In this document: positions 1-6,794 of the stretch, one piece after another
How the letters are laid out: each line of letters starts with the position of its first letter
Position numbering within the stretch: the first letter of the stretch is position 1
Assembly: GCA_900551595.1 (NCBI GenBank)
Contig: URWR01000031.1
Location: 1 to 13,014, forward strand
Origin: an uncultured Coriobacteriaceae bacterium
Lineage (GTDB): Bacteria; Actinomycetota; Coriobacteriia; Coriobacteriales; Atopobiaceae
Length of the DNA stretch: 13,014 bases
Direction of reading: 5' to 3'
Translations under genes and position numbers: made by a program
The notes under the pieces: generated by a model
The model's input: only the letters and a program-made list of their open reading frames with translations
The model's database searches: none
What the model was told of the DNA's origin: nothing

Positions 1-326
1 CCCATTCCTCAAACGCCATCAATGGCTTTGCCCGCGCGGGCGGCGGTATTGGGTCAAACGCCGATGTGATGCAGGCAATCGTGCGCACAGGAATCTCCCG
101 CCGCGTGCGTACTGCGAAGATGGGTAACCCTCGCCTGCAGCAGATTGCCACGCTTCTCTTCTTTCACAACTAGATCGTCCCCGAGGGAACGAGCAGGAGT
201 CGGGCGCACGGTGACATGGCTCGGCCCAGCTCGCAGATGAAGTCGGTCCTCGAGATGCTTTCAGAAAACGATGCGATCCGTTCGTCCTTCGGGTTCCTCA
301 TGACGTTGTTTGAAAAATGGTTCTAA
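1..326 (+). pseudogene. C-terminal part of an unidentified protein, interrupted by an in-frame TAG
   Basis: Frame 3 is open from the left edge of the window to a TAG at 171-173. The same frame then stays open to a TAA at 324-326, giving about 107 codons with one stop inside. The first part is basic and contains GFARAGGGIGSNADVMQAIV and later QQIATLLFFHN. After the TAG it continues as IVPEGTSRSRAHGD and ends FGFLMTLFEKWF. Composition is similar on both sides of the TAG, which suggests one gene with a nonsense mutation. A fresh start at the ATG at 216 would give only 36 residues and has no clear ribosome-binding site. I do not recognise the family. The alternative is that the gene truly ends at 173 and the rest is untranslated. 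Confidence 0.45.
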
Positions 327-535
327 AGGTTCTTAATAGAAATAAGATAGAAGAACTTCCGGGCTTTGTAAGACGGGGTCGCGCAAACGGCCCCGCCCGT
401 ACGTCGCGCCCGGTTCCGCACACGGGGGCGGGTTTCGCTCTCCGCCACAGAGTCGCACTCGTCCGCAAGCGGCTGCTACAGGCGACTTTGCCTCTCGCTC
501 GTGAGACAATACGCACGACGAGAGAGGAGCTGGCC

Positions 536-1030
536 ATGATCTATACAGCGCTCACCAACCGAGCTATGCGCATCGCCTATGAGGCACATGCGGGACAGGT
601 CGACAAGTGTGGAACGCCTTACGTGTTCCATCCGTACCACCTCGCAGAGCAGATGCCCGACGAGATCACAACCTGCGTTGCCCTGCTGCATGACGTGGTG
701 GAGGACACACCTGTAACGCTCGAGGACCTGGGGCGCGAGTTTCCGCCGGAGGTGACCGACGCCCTGCGGCTGCTCACGCACGACCCCGCCGTGCCCTACC
801 ATGACTACGTGAGTGCTCTCCTCGCCAATCCGATCGCCCGCACGGTCAAGCGTGCCGATCTCTTGCACAATCTGGACGAGACGCGGTTCGAGGGCTACGG
901 GCAACCTGACGAGGCGGCGCTCTCCCAAAGGTGCGAGCGCTATCACGCCGCCCTCGCAGTCCTGGACGAAGCCGAGCGGTTCAGCCTTATGCCGGAGCAT
1001 CTCTCAACGGAGGCGGAACGCGCCTTCTGA
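536..1030 (+). CDS. Small RelA/SpoT-like HD-domain protein
   Basis: A protein of 164 residues, essentially a single HD domain of the kind found at the N-terminus of SpoT/RelA. Visible metal-binding pattern: H32 in VFHPYHLAE, H52-D53 followed by E56-D57 in LLHDVVEDTP, and D108 in the KRADLLHN element that corresponds to KLADRLHN of SpoT. No synthetase or TGS domain follows, so it resembles stand-alone HD hydrolases. Family members are metal-dependent phosphohydrolases, some acting on (p)ppGpp; the substrate here is unknown. I chose the ATG at 536 because GAGGAG lies six bases upstream. An in-frame ATG at 317 would add 73 arginine-rich residues unlike the domain. The gene is GC-rich like the left end of the window and is the only intact gene before 3360. 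Confidence 0.8.
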   Translation: MIYTALTNRAMRIAYEAHAGQVDKCGTPYVFHPYHLAEQMPDEITTCVALLHDVVEDTPVTLEDLGREFPPEVTDALRLLTHDPAVPYHDYVSALLANPIARTVKRADLLHNLDETRFEGYGQPDEAALSQRCERYHAALAVLDEAERFSLMPEHLSTEAERAF

Positions 1031-1042
1031 GAAGTCGACCCC

Positions 1043-1584
1043 ATGGGCTGTGCGGGGGCGCGGCAGGTCGACAAGACGTGGCTTCTCAAAGAGTTCGGAC
1101 GAGAGTGTTTTGACGACGTTGCGTATGTCAGTTTTGAAAAATCAACCGTTGAACTCTGGGATTATGTCACTCAAGTGAACTTAAAAAACGCCTTCTTTAT
1201 CAGCCAAAAAGCAATGCCCGAGCTTAAAAAGACAAAGGGGAACATCCTCTTTACCACTTCTGGATCCAGCATAGAGCCCCCCTCTCTATGCAGGCGTTGA
1301 TCTATGGGATTTCGAAAGCCGGGCTGAACTACACCGTAAAACTATTAGCATCTGCCGGTGCAGCGGATAGCGTGCGCGTCAATGCGGTTTCTCCCGGTAT
1401 CACAAAGACAGATATTCTTGCGCAGGCGCCTGAAGAGGTTGTTGCTCAGACCATAAGCACGGTTCCAATGAAGAAAATGGCAATGCCGAAGGAACTTGCA
1501 GAGGCTGCCCTGTTTTTGGTCTCTGACAGTGCAGGCAGCATTACTGGGCAGGTGCTTTGCGTCGACAACGGTCAAACGCTTTGA
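1043..1584 (+). pseudogene. Chimeric remnant: AAA-type ATPase fragment fused to a frameshifted short-chain dehydrogenase
   Basis: The first 32 codons (1043-1138) read GARQVDKTWLLKEFG...VAYVSFE. This is the Walker A region of the AAA ATPases that often carry a DUF4143 C-terminus, but the P-loop has D where GKT needs G. From about 1145-1157 the same frame switches to the middle of a short-chain dehydrogenase: WDYVTQVNLKNAFFIS, then ILFTTSGSS, which carries the family's active-site serine region. The Rossmann N-terminus (TGxxxGIG) is absent. At the six-C run 1277-1282 the frame breaks. The rest continues one frame over (1288-1584) with the catalytic YGISK, then VRVNAVSPGITKTD, and ends ITGQVLCVDNGQTL as a normal SDR C-terminus. 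Restoring one base in the C run joins the halves. Neither parent can be functional. The SDR part is less GC-rich than the ATPase part, which supports two origins. Confidence 0.78.
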
Positions 1585-1942
1585 TGGGTGATGGGCCGAG
1601 GGATCCATGCGATAGCAACGAAGCGCTCTGACTGATGTCATTCTCGACATAAGCGTCATGCTCAATTACCTGAACCCTGCGCGCGATATGTACTTGCCGC
1701 CGTTGATGTACTTGGACAGCCGATGGGATCGGACGCGTATGAACCGGTTATCGTGAGCATCAAAGACGCCCATTACGTCATGTGCCCCCTACTACGGGCA
1801 ACGTAGTGGGGACTTGTTCTCGTTGCCACGTGCGCGAGCGGTACTACATCTTCCTCGACGAAGCCCAGGCAACCCCTTAGGTGCTCGCCGGTTCCAAGCG
1901 CTTCTTTGAGGATGTCTCCGGGAGTGTGATTGCCTCCGTCAT
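1585..1942. other. Degenerate region with broken reading frames, no intact gene
   Basis: No frame stays open for a full gene. Short plus-strand stretches look formerly coding: MLNYLNPARDMYLPP near 1659, then VLGQPMGSDAYEPVIVSI in another frame near 1708, then RERYYIFLDEAQ near 1837-1872. A TAG follows at 1878-1880, and the same frame reopens as VLAGSKRFFEDVSGSVIASV up to the TGA at about 1950. The YYIFLDEAQ stretch resembles a Walker B strand of an AAA ATPase, but this is a short match and only suggestive. I read the region as one or more decayed genes, not as a regulatory region. Confidence 0.45.
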
Positions 1943-2601
1943 CTACGACTGACGGTTAGCGGCGCCGTCAGGCCCCCTTCGGTCATCCTGTGCGGCATCA
2001 TCCGCGGCGTCGCCATCCCGGTGCCCCCGAGGTGTCGCAGAGATGTTCGCGGCGACGACCTCCTCGTCGTCCACGCCCTTGATGTTGCAGCGAATGAAGA
2101 AGATAAAGCGTAGCAGAATGGTGAACAGCAACAGGATGGGTGTCCCCATCACGAAGCCGATCACGACATCCATGATGATCTGCGAGGGGATGATGAGCCA
2201 GATGAGGATGCGGTGCGCAAGACGGAGCACCGCATATGCGACAGTGACGCCCGTGATGTAGACCGACCGCGCAAAGCCGCCATCACGTGTGCGACGCCCG
2301 TGATGGCGCGGGCGGGCTTCCAGACGCGACAGACGGCAACGATGGTGCGCACGCTCGCCATGATTAGGCCAACGATGACGGCGACAGCGGCGGCGCAGAC
2401 GACGACACAGGCCACGATGAACACAAGGTCGACGTTCTCGTTGCCGGAGGCGATACTCGAGGCGACGATCGCGAGACCAAAGAGTGACCCGACCACCACT
2501 GCCGCTACTATGGCGACGGCATCCTTGCGATGGCGGCCATGGACGAGATCGCTGACATACTGGATCTCTTCCTTGCGTGGCGGACGGTAGTCGAGGACCA
2601 T
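1943..2601 (-). pseudogene. Multi-helix membrane protein of unknown function, frameshifted in the middle
   Basis: The start at 2601 (minus strand) has an excellent site, GAGGAGG five to six bases before ATG. The first frame gives MVLDYRPPRKEEIQYVSDL, a short basic loop, and two hydrophobic segments around residues 28-49 and 58-82, reaching VWKPARAITGVAHV. In that frame the downstream sequence becomes serine/arginine-rich and non-membrane. From about 2290 downward the adjacent frame takes over with ARSVYITGVTVAYAVLRLAH, two more strongly hydrophobic stretches (WLIIPSQIIMDVVIGFVMG and ILLLFTILLRFIFF), and an acidic, alanine-rich tail ending at the TAG at 1943. The two halves together make a sensible protein with four helices, so a frameshift between about 2262 and 2295 is likely. 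I do not recognise the family. The alternative is two unrelated short ORFs, but the complementary hydrophobicity argues against that. Confidence 0.6.
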
Positions 2602-2805
2602 AGAGCCTCCTCAAATCGAAGCTATCTTCACCCTACGGTGCGCATGTGATGCGTCTGCAAGGTGACGGTCAGCTTTGTGTAAGACGGGATCCGTCCGAGA
2701 TGTTGCAAAACTGCGCAACGACGATACCGCGATGGTGTGCCGTCGTTGCCGTGGTGCGTTTGATGCTCAGGTAGAGGCTTCCTGTGCCTATGAAAATACA
2801 CTTTT

Positions 2806-2823
2806 GAAATCCCATGGGATTTC
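2806..2823. repeat. Perfect 18-bp palindrome
   Basis: GAAATCCCATGGGATTTC reads identically on both strands with no spacer. It lies near the 3' end of the surface-protein remnant, where its minus strand would encode EIPWDF. No intact promoter or gene start is next to it, so an operator role cannot be argued from position. Confidence 0.5.
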
Positions 2824-2844
2824 CGCGATATAAACGAACAAATG

Positions 2845-2872
2845 AGAGGTATTGACCTGCGTCAATGCCTCT
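2845..2872 (-). terminator. Strong 12-bp hairpin, terminator-like
   Basis: AGAGGTATTGAC and GTCAATGCCTCT form a 12-bp stem with one G-T pair and a four-base loop (CTGC). On the minus strand the stem is followed by a pyrimidine-rich stretch (CATTTGTTCGTTTAT) but not by an uninterrupted T-run. It may be the terminator of the surface-protein gene or of whatever stood there before the decay. A chance or mobile-element structure is not excluded. Confidence 0.4.
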
Positions 2873-3359
2873 AAACCAGACGCACTTTTTGAACTCCACT
2901 TGTCATTAGGAGTATGTGCAGCATAACCTTCTTTGTCGGCATTCTCAGTTATGGGGCAGTTATCTGCTGTGCACGCATGCCAGTGATAGTTACCATCGTA
3001 TGTTCAATTGTTTGACCATGTATGTTCGTGAAGTATGGTGCCGCCAAAATTGCTTACTGTTCCGGTTCCATTGGTAACAGTAACGGTCACGGTAACCGGG
3101 GCACTACAAAAAGTCAGTGTATAAGTCACCATTTGCTTGCTCAGCAAATAAACTCAGTCTGTAAGTTCCATCTGCCACGGCAGAAAGAGAATTGAAAGAG
3201 AACTAGAATTTTCGGAGCCTAAATCAGCGAATTTGCCATAAATCAGCGCAATTCGTACCGAGTTTGCACTAACAATCGCAATGTTTGAAGAGGGCGATAT
3301 ATCTTACGAAAGTGTGATCGATAGAATTTGCGATATTGTATCTTTCGACGCAAATTTCG

Positions 3360-3776
3360 TTAGTCCAAAGCTTCGCTTACAAGAGCTACGAAGCGCTCGG
3401 CATCCTTTTTCTTTTTGAAGTAGAACCGAAAGCCCTGCAGCGTCCCTTGTTCGTTACCGTAGACAAGCTCTTTGTTCAGGTTGACGCAGACCACCGTCGA
3501 TTTAAAGAAGGGTATCCCGTTTTCAGAAATCTCACAGCTTGCAATATCCGTGAGAAGATCAACATCCCACAAACCCGCGGTATTATCGGCAACAATCCGT
3601 CTGTTTGTGAGGTATAGCTTGGACATATGTCCACCCAGATATGCGTCAGTCTCGGTTCCAAAGCAGGAAAGCTTGGTTGCAAAAACAACTTTTTCTCCAT
3701 CAGCCAATACGGAATCGAGATTGGAATGAAGTGCAGGTAGGGCATCGAGATGGGCAGTGTCCACGGTTGTCTCCAT
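3360..3776 (-). CDS. Small GRAM/PH-like domain protein
   Basis: A protein of 138 residues. After a 45-residue leader, the core GHMSKLYLTNRRIVADNTAG followed by DIASCEISENGIPFF is the first half of a GRAM/bacterial-PH fold. In that fold a 'LYLTNxRIV' strand is followed by 'I..I' strands and a closing C-terminal helix, here KKKDAERFVALVSEAL. There is no signal peptide or hydrophobic helix, so the protein should be cytosolic or peripherally membrane-bound. Function is unknown; GRAM/PH folds in general bind lipids or act as protein modules. I prefer the ATG at 3776, although the upstream site is weak. An upstream in-frame TTG at 3866 would add 30 residues unlike the domain. It lies downstream of ohyA on the same strand but is separated from it by a strong hairpin, so it is probably transcribed separately. 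Confidence 0.68.
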   Translation of the reverse strand: METTVDTAHLDALPALHSNLDSVLADGEKVVFATKLSCFGTETDAYLGGHMSKLYLTNRRIVADNTAGLWDVDLLTDIASCEISENGIPFFKSTVVCVNLNKELVYGNEQGTLQGFRFYFKKKKDAERFVALVSEALD

Positions 3777-3881
3777 TCTTGAGCTTATACACAACAACGC
3801 ATGATTCGTATCTGGTGCGCACAAGAGCGTATTTCTACAATTGTACCGGACAGGTTTATTGAGCAATTATATGAAATAGCA

Positions 3882-3920
3882 CAGCGCATGGCAGAGGGAG
3901 GATAGCCCTGCCATGCGCTG
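3882..3920 (-). terminator. Terminator hairpin after ohyA
   Basis: CAGCGCATGGCAG and CTGCCATGCGCTG form a perfect 13-bp stem around a 13-base loop. It lies 26 bases beyond the oleate hydratase stop codon. In the minus direction it is followed by GCTATTTCATATAATT, a broken T-rich tail. Position and strength make it the likely end of the ohyA transcript. Confidence 0.72.
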
Positions 3921-3946
3921 ATGATTGACTTAATGAGCTGCACTTA

Positions 3947-5833
3947 CTAAATAGCTCCGAACTCCTTTAGAACATTCTCAACATCAGTCTCTTTGATCTT
4001 CTTGAGTGCTTCTTTGAGTGCAAATCGTTCAATGAGATCGAGTTTCATGTCGGTGATGGGCTTGCCGTCGCGCAGTTTCACGCTCGCCATGAGTAGGTCG
4101 CGCACGTCGAAGACGCTGCCCCACACCTCGGGTACGCCACGATCGACATCGCAGAGCGTGTAGACGGCTTCCATGCCGGTGCGCATGGAGTATTCGGTAG
4201 TGAAGATGGTGTCACGCGGTGTCTCAGCGAACTGACCGATAAAGGCAAAGTTCACCGCACCATCGGGCACTACGTCGGGGCGGTCGCCTGCTGCGCGTGG
4301 CATAAAGAATGCTGTGATGTAAGGCATCATGACCGGCACCGTGTTGGCGTGATTTGCAGCAAGCTCAGGAATGCGATCCTCGGGCACGCCCAGGTGATAG
4401 AGCCACTCTTGGCAGATCTCCTCACCGGTGCATTCGCGCATGGGCTTCTTCACGAAGTTACCCGGCTTGTCTGGGAACAAACCGTACACCCAGACGCAGA
4501 GCTCGTTTTTGGGCTGGGCACGGAACTGCTGTTGGCGGTTGAGGGTCCAGCTCATGAGCCAGTTGGAATCGGCGCAGGTTACAATGCCGCCTGTAACCAC
4601 ATGGCCGGTGAAGGGGTCACGCTTGCAAATGGCCTGAATGTAGGGTGGAATCTCGCTGTCAAAGGTCGTCACCGTGGCGCTCATCCATTTGGACTTTTCG
4701 GGATCGCCGCAGAAGGTATCGGGATGACCAAAGCTGGGGTCTTGGGCCGCGATGCGGCGCCACATATCCCAACCACCACCGGGTTTAATCTCAGGATTCC
4801 AAGCAGCTGGCTTATCTTGTGCTCCCATGGTGGAATTCTCGACGCAGCCGCCGTTGGTGATAAAGACAAGGTCATTCTCGGTGAGGTCAATTGTTGTGGT
4901 GACGGCGTCTCCATCTGCGTTGGTTTCATTCAGTACAATGCAGGTTGCAACCTTCTTCACAGGCGTGCTGTACGGATTGCGCGGAAATGCTGCCTGTTGC
5001 ATACGCTGAATAGTGTCCTGACCAGTGCCGGTGCGAGCACGCTCTGGACCTTTGCCGCCTCCGATAGTGAACTGGATGTCTTCAACCTTCGTATTGAAGT
5101 GGAATTGCACGCCGGCGGTCTTGAGGTACTCAACGAGCGGCAAGATCATCGACTCGTACTGGTTGTACCGGGTGAAACGTAGGGCCGAGAAGTCCGGTAG
5201 TCCTGCGATGTGGTGGATATAGCGCTTGATGTAGAGCTTCATCTCGAGTGCGGAGTGCCAGTTTTCGAACGCAAACATAGTGCGCCAATACATCCAGAAG
5301 TTGGAGGAGAGCACTTCTTCGTCAAAGAAATCGGTGATAGGACGGTTGTAGAGCTTCTCGTCTGGCGTGAAGAAGAGTTCCATGATCTCCATAGCCGCCT
5401 TGTCAGAAAGGCCAAATTTACCGTCGCACCCAGCGTCGTGCCCACGATCCTTCGTGGCACGGCAGAGTGAATAGTTCGGGTCTTCCTTATTGAGCCAGTA
5501 ATATTCGTCTAGAACGGAGACGCCGGGCGTCTCGATGGAGGGGATGGAGCGGAACAGATCCCACATCACTTCGAAGTGGTTATCCATCTCACGACCGCCG
5601 CGCATAACATAGCCGATTCCAGGAATGTCTTGGCCATCACAGGCGCCTCCGGGCACACTGTCCTTTTCAAAGATGTGAATGTTTTTGCCCGGCATTTGGG
5701 CATCGCGCACGAGGTAGGCCGCCGCGGAGAGTGCCGCTAGGCCCGTGCCAACAATGTAAGCGCTTTTGTGCTCGATGCCTTCGGGCTTCTTGGGACGAGC
5801 AAACGCTTCGTAATTGCCACTTGAATAGTACAT
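3947..5833 (-). CDS. ohyA: Oleate hydratase (FAD-dependent; myosin-cross-reactive antigen family)
   Basis: This enzyme adds water to the cis-9 double bond of oleic, linoleic and related fatty acids to give 10-hydroxy acids, using FAD as a structural cofactor. In gut and skin bacteria the reaction detoxifies antimicrobial unsaturated fatty acids. The protein has 628 residues, slightly long for the family. The dinucleotide-binding motif is at 27-34 (VGTGLAAL), followed by the acidic strand end HIFEKDSVPGG at 53-63. The signature MRGGREMDNHFEVMWD at 77-92 contains E82. Y201 lies in KLYIKRYIHHIAGLPDFSAL. Both match the positions of the catalytic Glu and Tyr of the Staphylococcus aureus enzyme as I recall them. 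RFTRYNQYES at 219-228 is also conserved. The start at 5833 has GAAAGG upstream; further in-frame extension upstream is not hydratase-like. No stop or frameshift interrupts it. It follows a TetR gene on the same strand across 184 bases rich in inverted repeats and is closed by a strong hairpin. Confidence 0.96.
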   Translation of the reverse strand: MYYSSGNYEAFARPKKPEGIEHKSAYIVGTGLAALSAAAYLVRDAQMPGKNIHIFEKDSVPGGACDGQDIPGIGYVMRGGREMDNHFEVMWDLFRSIPSIETPGVSVLDEYYWLNKEDPNYSLCRATKDRGHDAGCDGKFGLSDKAAMEIMELFFTPDEKLYNRPITDFFDEEVLSSNFWMYWRTMFAFENWHSALEMKLYIKRYIHHIAGLPDFSALRFTRYNQYESMILPLVEYLKTAGVQFHFNTKVEDIQFTIGGGKGPERARTGTGQDTIQRMQQAAFPRNPYSTPVKKVATCIVLNETNADGDAVTTTIDLTENDLVFITNGGCVENSTMGAQDKPAAWNPEIKPGGGWDMWRRIAAQDPSFGHPDTFCGDPEKSKWMSATVTTFDSEIPPYIQAICKRDPFTGHVVTGGIVTCADSNWLMSWTLNRQQQFRAQPKNELCVWVYGLFPDKPGNFVKKPMRECTGEEICQEWLYHLGVPEDRIPELAANHANTVPVMMPYITAFFMPRAAGDRPDVVPDGAVNFAFIGQFAETPRDTIFTTEYSMRTGMEAVYTLCDVDRGVPEVWGSVFDVRDLLMASVKLRDGKPITDMKLDLIERFALKEALKKIKETDVENVLKEFGAI

Positions 5834-5855
5834 AGCCACACCTTTCGTACGTGCA

Positions 5856-5873
5856 CATCGGGCGAATCCGATG
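5856..5873. promoter_or_regulatory. Inverted repeat in the ohyA leader (6-6-6)
   Basis: CATCGG, six spacer bases, then CCGATG: a perfect inverted repeat 23 bases upstream of the ohyA start codon. It could be a regulator site or a hairpin just ahead of the ribosome-binding site. It shares spacing but not sequence with the repeat at 5917-5934. Confidence 0.4.
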
Positions 5874-5916
5874 CATCTCATTTCACGGTGAGCCTGCAAC
5901 GGACGGTGCGCTATGG

Positions 5917-5934
5917 ACAGAGCATCCACTCTGT
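5917..5934. promoter_or_regulatory. Inverted repeat upstream of ohyA (6-6-6), candidate operator
   Basis: ACAGAG, six spacer bases, then CTCTGT. It lies 25 bases downstream (in the minus direction) of a -10-like TACAAT at 5959-5964, where a repressor dimer could block transcription. The 18-bp length is within the range of TetR-family operators. Confidence 0.4.
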
Positions 5935-5958
5935 ACGATTTCTTATCAAATGGGCTGG

Positions 5959-5964
5959 ATTGTA
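5959..5964 (-). promoter_or_regulatory. Possible -10 element for ohyA
   Basis: On the minus strand this reads TACAAT, in the context TATACAAT, five of six bases to the consensus. No good -35 element lies at 16-18 bases, so the promoter would be weak or activator-dependent. Transcription from here would leave a leader of roughly 115-120 bases containing both inverted repeats. Confidence 0.35.
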
Positions 5965-6002
5965 TAGATTGGCGAGAAACAAGAGAAAGGTTTGATGTGC
6001 AT

Positions 6003-6018
6003 GGTGAATGCATTCACC
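6003..6018. promoter_or_regulatory. Perfect 16-bp palindrome at the end of the TetR gene
   Basis: GGTGAATGCATTCACC is identical on both strands with no spacer. It sits between the TetR stop codon and the probable ohyA promoter, overlapping the last base of that stop codon. A spacerless palindrome cannot form a stable RNA hairpin loop easily, so a DNA-binding site is the better reading. The adjacent TetR protein is the obvious candidate binder. Confidence 0.5.
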
Positions 6019-6632
6019 TATGGCGCCGTGGGTGCTTCCGGAACATTACTGTCGCTTCCTGCGACGTAACCTCCAGGGATTTCAAAGCGGTCAAGCGCAA
6101 TCTCGATGGAACCATCCGAAATGATGGCGATATTCTGCACGAGTACTTCAGGACTATCTTTCATGCTTCGTGCGATCCAGTCGCGCACGGTTCCGATAAA
6201 GGCATGGGCAAAAAAGTTTGCGATAAAGTCCTTATCCTGTTCCCGCACATGCCTTTTTACAGCGTGCTCATCTACCACATCTCTCACAAGGTTGTGTACC
6301 ACCGGGAAAAAGATCCGCTCCATCTGGTCGCGGTCCATATTGTGATAAACGTTCATGATAAAGGGCTTGTTTTCACGTAAGGCAAGAAAAATATTAAGAA
6401 GTCCTGTTTGCCAAGTGTCTGCAGTTTTGTTGCCAGCGATAATTCGAGCAGCGTCTTCTGCGCATGACCATTCAACCAGATCATAGATGTCCTGAAAGTG
6501 GTAATAGAACGTCATACGACTGATACCACAGTCATCAGTAATATCGGCGATTGTAATTTTGTTGAGGGGCTTTTTGAGCAAGAGGTGTTTGAGTGACTCC
6601 TCGAGCGCTCGCTTGGTGAGCTGGCTGGACAT
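6018..6632 (-). CDS. TetR/AcrR-family transcriptional regulator next to ohyA
   Basis: A DNA-binding dimeric repressor of 204 residues. The helix-turn-helix lies at about 26-46 (ITIADITDDCGISRMTFYYH), preceded by LLLKKPLNK, as in the TetR subfamily with the DhaS-like C-terminal domain. The rest is an all-helical ligand domain with NKPFIMNVYHNMDRDQMERI and FFAHAFIGTVRDWI. I chose the ATG at 6632 because GGGAGAACTC precedes it; an in-frame extension to 6767 does not look like TetR. It lies directly upstream of ohyA on the same strand with a 184-base gap containing a promoter-like element and three inverted repeats, so it may control ohyA, perhaps in response to fatty acids. That link is inference. 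It is also divergent from the YcxB-like gene at 6795 and could control that instead. Confidence 0.92.
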   Translation of the reverse strand: MSSQLTKRALEESLKHLLLKKPLNKITIADITDDCGISRMTFYYHFQDIYDLVEWSCAEDAARIIAGNKTADTWQTGLLNIFLALRENKPFIMNVYHNMDRDQMERIFFPVVHNLVRDVVDEHAVKRHVREQDKDFIANFFAHAFIGTVRDWIARSMKDSPEVLVQNIAIISDGSIEIALDRFEIPGGYVAGSDSNVPEAPTAP

Positions 6633-6735
6633 GAGTTCTCCCTCTGATTGTTTCTCTTCGTATACCCCTTGCGAGCTAGAAAATCCTTGCTGGTTTGAAA
6701 GAGTAAGAAGTGCTCCATAAAAGCAAGAATGCATG

Positions 6736-6764
6736 TTCTTAGCTATCCCTCGAGGCTCTACAAT
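6736..6764 (+). promoter_or_regulatory. Possible promoter of the YcxB-like gene
   Basis: A -10-like TACAAT at 6759-6764 is preceded at 17 bases by TTCTTA (6736-6741), which matches the -35 consensus only at three positions. A transcript would begin about 24 bases before the start codon at 6795, which fits well. Confidence 0.35.
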
Positions 6765-6794
6765 CATTGGAAGATTAGCTGGAGAGGATGTCGC

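Larger units (their letters stand above)
2788..3306 (-). pseudogene. Remnant of a secreted cell-surface (adhesin-like) protein
   Basis: Reading the minus strand from 3303 downward gives DISPSSNIAIVSANSVRIAL, then GKFADLGSENSSSLS, AVADGTYRLSLFAEQANGD, APVTVTVTVTNGTGTVSNFG, HEHTWSNN, a TGA at 3004-3006, then TYDGNYHWHACTADNC and PITENADKEGYAAHT. The repeating pattern W-x-YDGNYHWHACTxxNCPI is typical of secreted, cell-wall-anchored proteins of Firmicutes and Actinobacteria, and TGA sits where that pattern expects Trp. Three lesions are visible. First, an 11-base duplication of GAAAGAGA at 3183-3190 and 3194-3201. Second, a one-base slip at the A5 run 3108-3112 that returns to the starting frame. 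Third, the TGA. There is no signal peptide, and no LPxTG or membrane anchor before the final TAG at 2788. The tail after about 2880 no longer resembles the family. It is a fragment of a larger protein. The neighbouring stretch 2602-2787 shows nothing I can support. Confidence 0.68.

Noticed and set aside
298..1000. Two minus-strand frames opposite the HD-domain gene and its leader
   Set aside because: They mirror the plus-strand coding sequence; the HD motifs and ribosome-binding site decide for the plus strand.
1037..1073. Two GTCGAC sites flanking the start of the chimera
   Set aside because: A six-base repeat in GC-rich DNA is expected by chance and no target duplication or inverted end accompanies it.
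2213..2590. 125-codon plus-strand frame rich in Thr, Ala and Met
   Set aside because: It is the shadow of the GC-rich membrane protein on the opposite strand.
2669..2899. 76-codon minus-strand frame starting at GTG
   Set aside because: It overlaps the surface-protein remnant in a different frame, has no clear start signal, and shows no family features.
4349..5182. 277-codon plus-strand open frame
   Set aside because: It lies entirely antisense to ohyA, has no protein-family features, and is explained by the codon use of the hydratase gene.
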